From: PFJX01 sp964646585
Lineage (GTDB): Bacteria > Pseudomonadota > Gammaproteobacteria > Burkholderiales > Thiobacillaceae
Assembly: GCA_964646585.1 (NCBI GenBank)
Contig: CAZYEY010000220.1
Location: 1 to 31,361 of the forward strand
DNA: 31,361 bases
Reading direction: 5' to 3'
Part shown: positions 21,201 to 24,046 of the stretch, in pieces
Numbering within the stretch: position 1 is the stretch's first letter
Layout: every line of letters starts with the position of its first letter
Made by a program: the position numbers and the translations under genes
The notes under the pieces: generated by a model
Databases searched by the model: none
Seen by the model: only the letters and a program-made list of their open reading frames with translations
Told to the model about the DNA's origin: nothing

Positions 21201-23581
21201 ACACCGGCCTGGATTTCGCCCGGGTGGATATGCTGGCCCTGGCCGAAGCCATCCTGGCCATGAATGCCAGCGGCAGCCAGGGCGGGGGTGGAACCACGAC
21301 CGGCAATGGCGAGGTTTATGCCCTGGCCGCGCCTGGCGTGCACCACATCGTCCTCGCCGCCGGCGAGCACCGTGCCGATGCGGACTTCGGCAACTTCGCC
21401 CTTGGCCGCATCAGCGGCAACGTGTTCGAAGACCTCAATGCCGACGGCATCCAGGCCATGGCCGATCTGGGCGCCGCAGGCTGGACGGTGTTCCTGGATG
21501 CGGACGGCGACGGCGAACTGGACATGGGCGAGCACAGCGCGATCAGCGACGTGAACGGCCACTACCGCTTCGACGATCTGGGCCCCGGCACCTACCGGGT
21601 CACCCTGTTGGGCCGGGACGGCTGGATTGCCACCACCGACAACTTCTTCGACGTCTTCATGACCAGTGGCCTGACCGCAGCTGCCGACTTCGGCGTCAAT
21701 GCCACGCCCGTCCTGACCCTGACCGGACCGGACAGCGTCACTGACGACCAAGACTATGTGCTCGGCCTGTCCGCCAGCGATTTGGACCTGAATGCCGTCG
21801 GCAGCTGGCTGGTGAACTGGGGTGACGGCAGCAGCAGCATCCTGTCCGCCGCCAGCGGCAACCTGACCCACCGCTATGCGCTCCCGGGCGGCTACACGCT
21901 GAACGTGACCGCCACCGACGAAGCCGGTGGCCACAACGCCAGCACCTCTGTGAGCGTGGTGGCGGGCACCCTGAAGGTGACCGACATGCAGACCACGGCC
22001 ACCGGCTTCAAGCTGAAGTTCAATCGCGCCTATGTGCCCGAGTTGCTGAATCTGTATGACTCGTCCTTCTACAACCGTGGCGAGGCCGACCTCAAGCTCA
22101 AGGATGCCGCCGGCCGCAGCGTGGCTGGCAGCGTGGTGCTGGATGCCGACTACATGGGCCTTACCTTCCTGAAGACCAATGGCCTGCTCGCTAACGGCAA
22201 CTACACCCTTACCCTGGAAAGCCGCGCCAACGGGTTCGTCGATAGTCTCGGTGGCCTCCTGGACGGCAATCGGGATGGCGTGGCTGGCGACAACTACGTC
22301 AAGCAGTTTACGGTCAAGGGCAGTGGCGCGGTGCTGAGTCTGGGTGAGTTCACCCGGGGTCCAGGCCAGATGGCAGACGTGCCGGCCACTTCGGCAGGCG
22401 TGCCCGTCACCATCACCGGCGCCACCGGCGCTCGGCAGGTGGCCTTCACCCTGGCCTACGATGCCAGTCTGTTGAACATTACCGGCGTCAGCGTTGGTGC
22501 GGGCATACCGGCCGGCAGTTCCGCAAGCGCGGACTTCAGCGTCGCGGGGCAGGTGACGGTTACGGTCCAGGTCAACGGCACCTTGACGGCCGCGGCCACC
22601 GAACTGGTCCGCTTTACCGCCAACGTGCCCGAAACCGCGCCCTATGGCGCCAAGCAAGTGCTTGATCTCAAGAACATCCTGCTCGACACCGGCGCGGCGG
22701 TGCGCGACGACGATGGCCTGCATCTGGTTGCCTATGTGGGTGATGCCAGCGGCAACGCCAAATATTCCACCCTGGATGTGCAGCGCATCCAGCGTACGGT
22801 GGTGAAGCTGGATTCCGGCTTCGGCGCCTACCCATTGGTGGATCCGGTCGTGGTTGCGGACATCAACGGCAACTATGCCCTGACCGCCCTGGATGCCCAG
22901 CGCATGCTCATGGAAGTCATGGGTCTGGACCGTCCGGAAATTCCCGCCATCCCGAAGGGCATGACCCTGACCTTCAGCGGTCCCGATCCCCTGGTGACGG
23001 TCTCCAGTGTCGAAGCCAAGCCGGGGGACACCGTGCGGGTGCCGGTGATGCTGGACACGGCAGCCGGTTTGGAATCTGTGGAACTGATCCTGGCCTACTC
23101 CGCCGAGAATCTGGAACTGCTGAATGTCCATCTGGGCGGCTTGGTCCAGGACTTCGAGTACGTGGTCAAGGACACTGGCACGCCGGGTCGCGTCAGCATC
23201 GACATGTCCCGCCTGAATGCCCTCCAGGGTGGCAGTGGCGCCCTGCTGGAGCTGGAGTTCAAGGTCTCCGCCAGCGCCAAGGCAGATTTGGCCATCGACC
23301 TGCAATTCGCCGCCCTCAACGAAACCTGGCTGACCCTGGGTACCGTGCCCCAGGTGGGTTCCGATCCCACCGACGGCGTCATCAAGGTCAAATTGCCGCC
23401 GCCGGTGGAGGCGAAGAAGCCCGCCATCAACTTCACGGCCTGGGGGTCGGACTTCAACCTTGGCCAGGCGGGCAATAACGGCTGGGTCAACCAGTGGCTG
23501 AGCGGCACCCAGGAGAAATCGGTTGCGCGTAAACTCAACAACTGGAAACTCAGCCTGCCCAAGGCCGGAGCAAAGCCGTAA
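3209..23581 (+). CDS. Giant LEPR-XLL multidomain surface protein (about 6,790 aa)
   Basis: One uninterrupted frame. Residues below count from the upstream ATG at 3203; the better start is 3209. No Sec signal; the basic N-terminus carries LEPRLLLSAD at 53-62, the LEPR-XLL motif found at the start of very long bacterial surface proteins. Order: PPC-like (about 125-235), discoidin-like (545-650), ThuA-like (770-990), SbsA-like Ig (1100-1320), C-type lectin (1487-1630), second ThuA-like (1731-1958), Ig-like (2058-2265), twelve CARDB (2266-3820), PPC/IPT-like, carboxypeptidase-regulatory-like (4205-4300), interrupted propeller, a six-Cys segment (5017-5062), FN3-like, SdrD_B repeats with inserted S8 protease, PKD, Ig-like, cohesin-dockerin-cohesin. 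It ends in a Trp-rich, basic tail. Likely a secreted adhesin or matrix scaffold. The stop is followed by a DUF3467 gene in the same operon. Confidence 0.93.
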   Translation: MFALLNKTFENSQKSNVVDAVLSRLNMGGLRRRTGQRGNPPQRRKILFESLEPRLLLSADLLPGAGQAAQADQQTPESAFSHTAHTPQINWSAQSVMLDAPIYTTGVVSDFDLDNFSSPLAPVGPAGSLAYAGGVQGTLDFDGDSDVLQIDLDGGQVFTLRFKPSSPSLQAGIEAFDPNGNSLGFMEAANPGDSLVLQVRAAATTGSYSIDVTSLAGAGEYTVEIFLNAAVEDGDTDYDSPQDMDFAFTALLDSGASRGAVVGGLSTALPERTLVEEDFQDDYAFWNDVGNGIWQLQSDNGDAYIILDSNGGYGDDYDAYLTMYADRYATEEWIDNGEGGYTRYTYDSSLNQATWRVDLTGATRAVLSFEQWGYDLNGHGYWGEFYGSANFDGVAISVDGDRWVVIQDFGAINDYNRNSYSIDLVAAVAGYGITLGADTRIRFQFYDAGASYEGYDGGEGFYRNFDNIRITTDQQQILLTPASVMSSGTQGAEYFNDLSLLADGNVPPDGTYWADYRNVYWQGQEVGGYGGAGELTATGGGLAGLYFDIDLGSIQRVADLVLSVDSDDDYAVDYSTDGENWTRLLEIRSWFGDVGWGMETFSTWDQSPAYEANIDFNPVMTRYLRVYATGGDGNYAIGEVQAYADARTDAEDWYSLTLDAGELVSFTLSHENPAAGTGMVLELYDGDRNLVTIATPGSGEINRRIENFRTPAAGTYFLKVAGAIGGEYNLLAVKAAQFGPVKAASTDLTLTPIVLDKLNAGGQGGGTINVAVLSSGQGSYADQGLQAIVNQLNDSAAYDFHATLVSSTAIDTLPEISAYGAVVLGGSLYDYAELNSVVPVLQAYVQQGGGLVTTGWALADAGFGMDSTTRSQFDAVVPVNTTTWNWSYHYDVTVTPTGSSPIVQGVGSFYVGYDGAAYNYVEYPAASPQVDPGATLLATVGSIPVAAAMELGAGRSVYLGPSYAYYYSFGSGLRTGHADRLLEQAVAWSAQPAKQYAVQALAGATLTVRLDLIGADANEPANTLVPVLELYDSAGTLLDSGDFLVSHEVLADGQFTIKVKGVGAGDYLLRVSGNLPDVAQPLEVTGSSLDGLPDYNGDGVGDIAYYPPYVDIDFSAPVLFTSLESFDLAIHFDDGQGNIADTTASGFAILGPSSIRFFIGNALSGDGQYNLTLASGVVTDIHGNANSPWELAFRRDASGPVVVASNVVSGDTRAPGVQIFTFTFNEDLDPTYLDRWDARLTETLSGWVADPNTFSLSYDSGTRTVTLQTPELQDGEYVLTLYGGYYGFKDRLGNALDGDGNGVNGDAFVLSFSVDTQTMAYPAMAALPPFGSLVYDPVIANVINAPGDVDSYNFHLDGGQTLTAIVQIARDTPELQIEIALFDLNDPDNPVELDVVTGAVGEGLVLQNRRDLEGHYRVEVRGLQGVGRYTFALLLNAALEEEMLVGPYGNDSIGTAQDLEGSAIDLGNGGSRMAVVGGRWASSRVGGTVFFEDNGHYYELVSVPGGLTWEDARAAAEARTYRGASGHLATITSAAENLFLTRVFGEGGLDGMYLGGYQTDGSFEPDGGWNWVTGEFFYGFTNWGDGEPNDWGDEKYLQYAHGLDAEGMRWNDLGLSTGVWGYVVEYENAHQADDDYYRIHLDANQVTTIALAWVDGDPGDDVTLELMDAAGTVLALGAENSINAARAIRDFIPAGGGDYYLRISGNALGVYNLVVTRGIALDLPFRSGNAIQDISLMGGVLGNSSIASGGDQAAYLFSTSNSGPWGNSTNNTAMNTVFGAGNWDLLRFETVNVTDLLAQHNVIFLEGSDRNADELEAFLNANMTLLQNWVARGNALFINAAPNEGDGMSLGFGGVTLRYSDSSGTGTIVDSSHPIFQGPNTPVIATYMGSSFTHASVSGGGITPLIRDNTGDAVLAELAWGNGTVLFGGMTTTNFHSPQPQATNLRANILAYAASKVKDGGTYAIQVEAGQALTFTVSLPGSGAGEPANDLVPGLELIDPHGDKVEFDAGSGNGTWTHTAALTGTYVVRVSPISGAGDYVLRVQGLGNAANAAPTVIAATPVDGKRLSAAPTSLTFDLSEGILATSLGIEDLSIDGGAVVTGVAMVDGDTIRFFLDVPDAEASYHYTLLANGLLDFQGAGNLAHSGSFVLDRTPPRVVSQNPEVQSISPFTTWEVTFSEALDPATVQASDFVLRNPVNGIIGISSAILSQDGRTVTLTFSGQYTQGNYTLTVGPNIQDLAGNFMDQDAGTGGNQAYIGTMQVASPDLSPVSISVTLPDGSPLPESGVTMGSQVKVTWTVRNIGTDAARANAWYDSLWISPNTSSAGTNLANVYIDVDPSNTTGLAAGGEYTMSTMVTLPLNDNFSAGTYYFRVYTDDYGGYYRNQPESNENNNILYSAAFTTVVPPLPDLTVSDVTAPAVMEANKSYSVSWTVRNQGDANADGQYGYWYDRVVLSSDQIFGNGDDVYLTEIYSYDDIPAGGQQTRSATVNVGSNRVGSWYVLVKADYYNHVYERTNEGNNVGASATQVQVIIPTEDLTPIALSAPDAAQFDGYIDVSWTVRNAGTGPTYGNWYDRLWLSTDATLSGDDIPLNYVYASDVPDVRPVAAGSEYTRSLQGVHLPLRVNLPEGNYFLLLKTDAGNQEPELNENNNVIARQINLTLADYADLTVSNVTVPAAPVHSGDTVTVGFTLNNQGEGPAANFHNYVYLSSNGTSLDIYVGDYYFNQTLAAGASATVEKAITIPLYNPGNWYVVVVSDAQSNIYEHTNEGNNQASSAEPIVAPLPPLPDLVVSNIIAPLDALAGSNITITWTITNQGTVASGPWSDSLYLSFDGGTSNNIYLGNFYLEGTLAAGASVTRTQTFTLSPTLQGPRTVVVYTDAGGQVSETPAGEHNNRVVDDTTIQVTFPPLPNLQVTSLTPPSDPASGTETVVNWVVKNVGTGATSVPYWYDQVHLSLNTVWGDADDIDLGIVVNPNYLAAGESYQNSRTISIPKGLNGDYYFLVKTDAYNHVFEDQFEGDNVIASNLIHIDLTPPPDLRVDMVEAQNLAFSGQPMTVSWTVSNHGDGRTVETGWYDRVVMSEDAVLGNADDRNMGDFWHSGALDSKESYSVTKSITLPIGVVGDFYFFVITDRANHVYEHGSEFNNTGMDMLPDGSGPETTTIQLTPPPDLEVYSVTVPANTPNSPLAGRSYNVSWRVVNFGATATPNNYWTDRIYLSTDNVLDSADVYLGERGHWGALGVYDEDAQGNPVSGYYDASFTITLPFDISGDYRIIVKTDAYNNVFEGFDNPNGPDGEDNNATASGVMKVKSRNADLVVDSFIAPASGEAGKQIVVTWTVFNAGSGDSVTNAWFDQIRISRDDILGDEDDLVLQNFGRGGVLNAGASYTRSEAITLPFSLDAGTYRLYVLADVNNNVYESDNGNNSAFADILIGRETPDLRVVSVSPAANGMVALPLGVSWRVENQGNNQTNVGNWYDDVYLSLDQVLDSSDIFLGQRYRNAALAAGAGYDAAASFTLPANLAPNDYFVIVRTDRNDNVIEGPVGESNNVSVSASKVHVAAFDPNNPEGVLPPELLRPNLTVTEVIAPDEAVSGQVMQVTWTVRNDGPDPTGNRSWYDAVYLSRDGVLDRNADIYLGYAYQTGLGVGETYTRTLNVTVPYGQSGPFYVFVATDAGRHIIEANELDNVGQDAGFTHIALAPPADLVVGEIVIPVNGIPGQLATITYSVENQGVNPALGGWYDSIYLSTDDTWDINDALFGVNYHYGTVAGGSSYAGAVTAALPGLTPGSYKVIVRSDIRNYIPESDETNNIGASLVGMALDVEELTLGVADTGNLGWGQAVYYKFTVGAGETVRVKLDSLGTDIANELYVRFGAMPTRGQFDIAAREGFVSDPELVIPTSQAGTYYVLAYGQYAPGNPQYSITAQIVPFSITRVSAEEVGNVGDATLRIQGARFDADTKFSLVAPDGRTINALATSLKNSSDAYVTFSLFGADVGRYDVIATQKNGASVILDNALSVVADRDAAVFLSIAGPTQVMVNRTNIFTLDYVNEGGADAMAPLIILESLSATPMGLSASSLHTSPIQIMAASYDGPMGILRPGAKYSVPVVFQSSDVAGQLDIRAGRIMANDVRLIEDWNAIEASVRPGGMGNAEWQAFWGRIKPLIGLTWGEYVQVLNDMMLRVSDPGHPIRDVRDIFARMYQQSPDYVPFASMTGEVRDSKNDTPLADIQMAAYLIHEDGHLEYKASAISDATGRYTFSRLAAGVYKVVAVGRALDMNRDGMVDLTAPQITQGFTAGNAGIIYIQPLGSIGADNDSNPTLTRDANGITHMVWNRGGLVWHAWYDTASGQWRDAQAISSEQSYGPAIAASAKLFDGAKAGVVVAWQQGGGNDAEIFYAVARAKAGGGFEWSNPVRLTNDDTLDVAPQIIVGDNGLVMFTHLKRDGDIQDDTDIYYDIFALSESDFMWPAAMAATADAPIETEGVSVAYGRQWKFGPWDVFGTEAELVLSLSGQVSENNCKATLGAQGQIQGSFKGSNIRSTITGNGGVTAEWVVNEAARDWLFNGAKASVGASAQFDWRYGLSTLLSKIPHPAVTAAHLAYSLAVGLGSRIGLEFEDGITFGGGIQFSVLEWKMIQPFPEFVWPDGIFEVDVNGTFGLYAQLDVKPTGDSVRVQGDLTVTLGIKPEFKIKSVTGNITFSGNIGIIPFNEVFSVTLYNNEALDVLGLPAQTQDVYVPVYDPAAMIGTGNAYGANHLLSDVSGDVTSDSAISLAMDDGVLFGAWVHMADPYAGQIGWDVMVSEYGTGWSAPVALPGALGLNSYATAAVDGQGRRMVIWTHADSSGLSASPTIEEYEAALATNDVYFSVYDEVTRTWGVMTQVAATDGLDNGLTVSHDANGNLVMSWVVKGSDGLDHLLTATWNGSAWTAPVEIAFGASISDPAMERLGNGLIVVWEEDANPDPAVSEKTLRYSIHQEAAWSAGVLFDPIAMATGLALSAGRMAPTVADVPLDTLSGFPPFPVPEECLKCKPEDIKRIRESAPECIPGGGTQVTFDPKTCTEKTIVYKPCVVRPRDPNDIIGPTGYGEEKWVAAKNTMGYMIRFENAADASAPAQQVVITQQLDDDLDWRTFRVDDFGFGDQIIELDGKSAFYQKRLDYTADPDRGYYLDVAVSVDVGTGVVTWVLTTIDPATGEMPQDASIGFLPVNDTVYDADHNVVTQGTGKGEGFVTYTIKAKRDVQTGTVVDAQARIVFDTEEPIDTPAIFNTLDAVAPASQVNAFAEAITSLTEFLVSWAGLDDEAGSGVRDYTVYVSVDGGEYSIWQADTDLTEAIYIGASGHTYSFYSTVRDWAGNEETAPESADATITVTGAFGALSGVKFEDMDGDGVRDDGEASLAGWTLYLDANDDGVLDEGEVSTVTGEDGAYSFTGLMPGQYVVREVARAGWIQTQPGANGARIVNVVSGETVTGIDFGNFALAQIGGQKFNDLDADGVRDEGEPGLAGWIIQLDKNGDGSIDATATTDEYGYYRFTDLGPGSYRITEAGREGWLSTGAVSHTLVTRSGADIGGADFANVRAASISGVKFEDVDGDGVRDDGEAGLAGWTIFLDANGNGSLDSGESYAVTDAEGAYRFDNLLPGNYVVAEVMRDGWMQTSPGVGTTGTVSAMTLSGMDVVLSLPEDVLFEEGSSTFSVSANRLAAVLTRLDVFLADARFSGFDGSGVTTVVIDTGIDLNHSWFGPDADHNGVADRIVFSWDFADGDADAGDRNGHGSHVASLIGGQDATYGGVAQGADLIALKVFSDSGAGYFSYLEQALQWVVNNADAYHVGVVNLSLGDGGNWDTAMGRYGLGDELAALAGMNILVTAAAGNNFFSFGSDMGVAYPAADPAVLAVGAVWSGSFGGPVNYANGAVDYTTGADRMAAFGQRDGKLLDVLAPGTRLVGANYNGGTRTMFGTSQASAFMAGIATLAQDIALDHLGRRLSLGEFTALLAETSVMVNDGDDENDNVRNTGLDFARVDMLALAEAILAMNASGSQGGGGTTTGNGEVYALAAPGVHHIVLAAGEHRADADFGNFALGRISGNVFEDLNADGIQAMADLGAAGWTVFLDADGDGELDMGEHSAISDVNGHYRFDDLGPGTYRVTLLGRDGWIATTDNFFDVFMTSGLTAAADFGVNATPVLTLTGPDSVTDDQDYVLGLSASDLDLNAVGSWLVNWGDGSSSILSAASGNLTHRYALPGGYTLNVTATDEAGGHNASTSVSVVAGTLKVTDMQTTATGFKLKFNRAYVPELLNLYDSSFYNRGEADLKLKDAAGRSVAGSVVLDADYMGLTFLKTNGLLANGNYTLTLESRANGFVDSLGGLLDGNRDGVAGDNYVKQFTVKGSGAVLSLGEFTRGPGQMADVPATSAGVPVTITGATGARQVAFTLAYDASLLNITGVSVGAGIPAGSSASADFSVAGQVTVTVQVNGTLTAAATELVRFTANVPETAPYGAKQVLDLKNILLDTGAAVRDDDGLHLVAYVGDASGNAKYSTLDVQRIQRTVVKLDSGFGAYPLVDPVVVADINGNYALTALDAQRMLMEVMGLDRPEIPAIPKGMTLTFSGPDPLVTVSSVEAKPGDTVRVPVMLDTAAGLESVELILAYSAENLELLNVHLGGLVQDFEYVVKDTGTPGRVSIDMSRLNALQGGSGALLELEFKVSASAKADLAIDLQFAALNETWLTLGTVPQVGSDPTDGVIKVKLPPPVEAKKPAINFTAWGSDFNLGQAGNNGWVNQWLSGTQEKSVARKLNNWKLSLPKAGAKP
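5508..6180 (+). other. ThuA / glutamine-amidotransferase-like domain 1 of the giant protein
   Basis: Residues about 769-993 begin with a beta-strand (INVAVLSSG) and contain GAVVLGGS and GGGLVTTGWAL, the alternating Rossmann-like pattern of ThuA-like domains. These domains appear in carbohydrate-related and surface proteins. A PPC-like beta domain follows directly. No catalytic Cys is seen, so a binding or structural role is more likely than amidotransferase activity. Confidence 0.5.
7663..8092 (+). other. C-type lectin-like domain of the giant protein
   Basis: Residues about 1487-1630. The fold signature is clear: YYELVSVPGGLTWEDARAAAE, then GHLATITSAAEN, then W-x-GEPND and W-N-D-L. EPN (1589-1591) and WND (1612-1614) are the calcium- and sugar-contact motifs of C-type lectins; EPN is typically associated with mannose/glucose-type ligands. 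The disulfide cysteines of animal lectins are absent, as is common in bacterial versions. Predicted role: calcium-dependent glycan binding. Confidence 0.85.
8290..8298 (+). repeat. G9 homopolymer tract 1 within the giant gene
   Basis: Nine consecutive G encode part of PAGGGD. Together with 16399-16407 it is the longest mononucleotide run I noticed in the coding sequence. Slippage by one base would shift the frame and truncate the protein early, removing everything after the lectin domain. Confidence 0.6.
8393..9074 (+). other. ThuA / glutamine-amidotransferase-like domain 2 of the giant protein
   Basis: Residues about 1731-1958: HNVIFLEGS, a helix, WVARGNALFINAAP, and later GNGTVLFGGMTTTNFH. 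This is the same alternating pattern as the domain at 5508, and it is again followed by a PPC-like beta domain (GGTYAIQVEAGQALTF). The pair looks like an old ThuA-PPC duplication flanking the lectin. Confidence 0.45.
9999..14660 (+). repeat. Array of twelve CARDB repeats in the giant protein
   Basis: Twelve diverged units of about 120-145 residues. Each begins P-D-L-x-V and carries SWTVRNQG-like, WYDxVYLS and NNVYE-x-NExNN-like signatures. Approximate starts: 9999, 10429, 10808, 11195, 11565, 11930, 12305, 12703, 13135, 13505, 13927 and 14296. CARDB is an immunoglobulin-like adhesion module. The array would form a rod, lifting the N-terminal lectin and discoidin domains off the cell surface. 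The units are well diverged, so this is an old expansion rather than recent tandem duplication. Confidence 0.88.
16112..18135 (+). other. Seven-bladed beta-propeller split by an inserted domain
   Basis: Seven blade-like repeats, each with a hydrophobic strand ending in W (MVWN, VVAWQQ, VMFTH, FGAWVH, VIWTH, VMSWV, VVWEE), then a W/Y-rich strand such as WHAWYD, IFYAV or VYFSVYD, then a W-x-x-A/P turn. Three lie in 16112-16575 and four in 17470-18135. Between them about 290 residues of a different beta-rich domain are inserted (16590-17400), which includes a hydrophobic helix near 16960-17020. Repeat count and boundaries are by eye. Confidence 0.6.
16399..16407 (+). repeat. G9 homopolymer tract 2 within the giant gene
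   Basis: Nine consecutive G encode part of KAGGGF in the second propeller blade. It has the same length and codon context (gcG GGG GGG GGc) as the tract at 8290. A one-base slip would remove the protease and the cohesin-dockerin end. Confidence 0.6.
19301..21700 (+). repeat. SdrD_B-type repeats of the giant protein
   Basis: Four Cna-B-like modules (19301-19609, 19610-19909, 19910-20146 plus 21308-21403, and 21404-21700). Each shows G-x-x-F-x-D-x-D-x-D-G-x-x-D-x-G-E, then A-G-W-x-x-x-L-D, then Y-x-F-x-x-L-x-P-G-x-Y, ending D-F-G/A-N. The Asp-rich loops are likely calcium sites. The third copy is interrupted by a protease domain. Confidence 0.85.
20147..21307 (+). other. Subtilisin-family (S8) peptidase inserted in SdrD_B repeat 3
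   Basis: About 387 residues with a complete apparent triad: Asp5719 in VVIDTGID, His5761 in NGHGSHVA, Ser5947 in FGTSQASAF, and the oxyanion Asn5860 in AAAGNN. The usual GTSMAxP is changed to GTSQASAF, so the conserved Met and Pro are replaced. It breaks repeat 3 exactly after QTSPG, and the missing repeat end (ADADFGNF) resumes at 21308. Predicted to be active after export; self-processing or shedding of the fibre is an inference. Confidence 0.85.
22370..23400 (+). other. Cohesin-dockerin-cohesin module at the C-terminus
   Basis: Cohesin-like unit 1 (about 22370-22740, with FTLAYDASLLNITGV), then a dockerin-like pair of calcium loops. Loop 1 has D6514, S6516, N6518 and D6525 followed by VQRIQR; loop 2 has D6553, N6555, N6557 and D6564 followed by AQRMLM. 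Cohesin-like unit 2 (about 22990-23400) opens with AKPGDTVRVPV and has LILAYSAENLELLNV. In cellulosomes these modules pair tightly in a calcium-dependent manner. Here they could link fibres head to tail or bind the cohesin-like PEP-CTERM proteins encoded upstream. Confidence 0.75.
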
Positions 23582-23620
23582 GGGGGATGGTCCCCATCAT
23601 TTGAAACAAGGAGAAACTGC

Positions 23621-23902
23621 ATGTCCGAAGCCAAGAAGGCCCCTGAGGCCCAAGGCCAGAAAGTGAAGTGGAACGTGGAGCATCTGAAGAGTTCCTACGT
23701 GAATTTCGCCAATGCCAACAGCACCAAGGAGGAGGTGGTGCTCAACTTCGGCCTGAACACCAGTTGGGACCGGGCGGCCCCGGAACTGGAGATCGAGCTG
23801 GCCCACCGCATCGTGATGAGCCCCTTCGCCGCCAAACGGCTGGCTGAGTTGCTCGCCAAGCTGATGACCGAATACGAGTCCCGTTACGGCGAATTGAAGT
23901 AA
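23621..23902 (+). CDS. DUF3467 family protein
   Basis: A 93-residue cytoplasmic protein with no signal or membrane segment. The features fit DUF3467: a short polar N-terminus, a strand pair (VVLNFGLN), then AHRIVMSPFAAKRLAELLAKLMTEYESRYG, the conserved R-V-V-M-S-P plus helix signature. The family's function is unknown. The gene follows the giant gene by 39 nt, with AAGGAG at 23608-23613, and ends at a strong terminator, so it is probably co-transcribed with the giant gene. A small 5-bp hairpin (23583-23595) lies between them. A role as chaperone or regulator of giant-protein export is possible but unproven. Confidence 0.85.
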   Translation: MSEAKKAPEAQGQKVKWNVEHLKSSYVNFANANSTKEEVVLNFGLNTSWDRAAPELEIELAHRIVMSPFAAKRLAELLAKLMTEYESRYGELK

Positions 23903-23912
23903 GCCACCATCA

Positions 23913-23947
23913 AGCCCGAACCCCGTAAGCCGGGGCTCGGGCTTTTT
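23913..23947 (+). terminator. Rho-independent terminator after the DUF3467 gene
   Basis: AGCCCGA and TCGGGCT pair (23913-23919 with 23937-23943), with an inner CCCCG/CGGGG stem and TAAGC loop, ending in a T-run. It closes the giant-protein operon. Confidence 0.9.
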
Positions 23948-23957
23948 CATGTTCGGG

Positions 23958-23984
23958 TTGCGCTGCGGCGCGGCGCGGTATGAT
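23958..23984 (+). promoter_or_regulatory. Possible sigma-70 promoter of the secretion operon
   Basis: A good -10 box TATGAT (23979-23984) follows a weaker -35 TTGCGC (23958-23963) with a short 15-bp spacer, right after the terminator and about 60 nt before the ATG at 24047. No sigma-54 motif or 17-bp UAS is seen here, so this operon may be controlled differently from the PEP-CTERM genes. Confidence 0.4.
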
Positions 23985-24046
23985 CCTCTCCTGCCGGCCT
24001 GAGAGCCTGTTTCATTCGGGCTCATCTCCCATCGGAAAACACCAGC

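Noticed and set aside
3377..23305. Very long reverse-strand frames (for example 6590-11065, 16991-19846, 20180-23305)
   Set aside because: They are antisense to a clearly coding, domain-rich gene; their translations are low-complexity Gly/Ala/Val/His/Asp and show no domain. This is expected from codon bias at high GC.
23400..23581. LPXTG, PEP-CTERM or RTX type I signal at the end of the giant protein
   Set aside because: The tail has no sorting motif with hydrophobic helix and no GGxGxD nonapeptides; it is a Trp- and Asn-rich basic segment.
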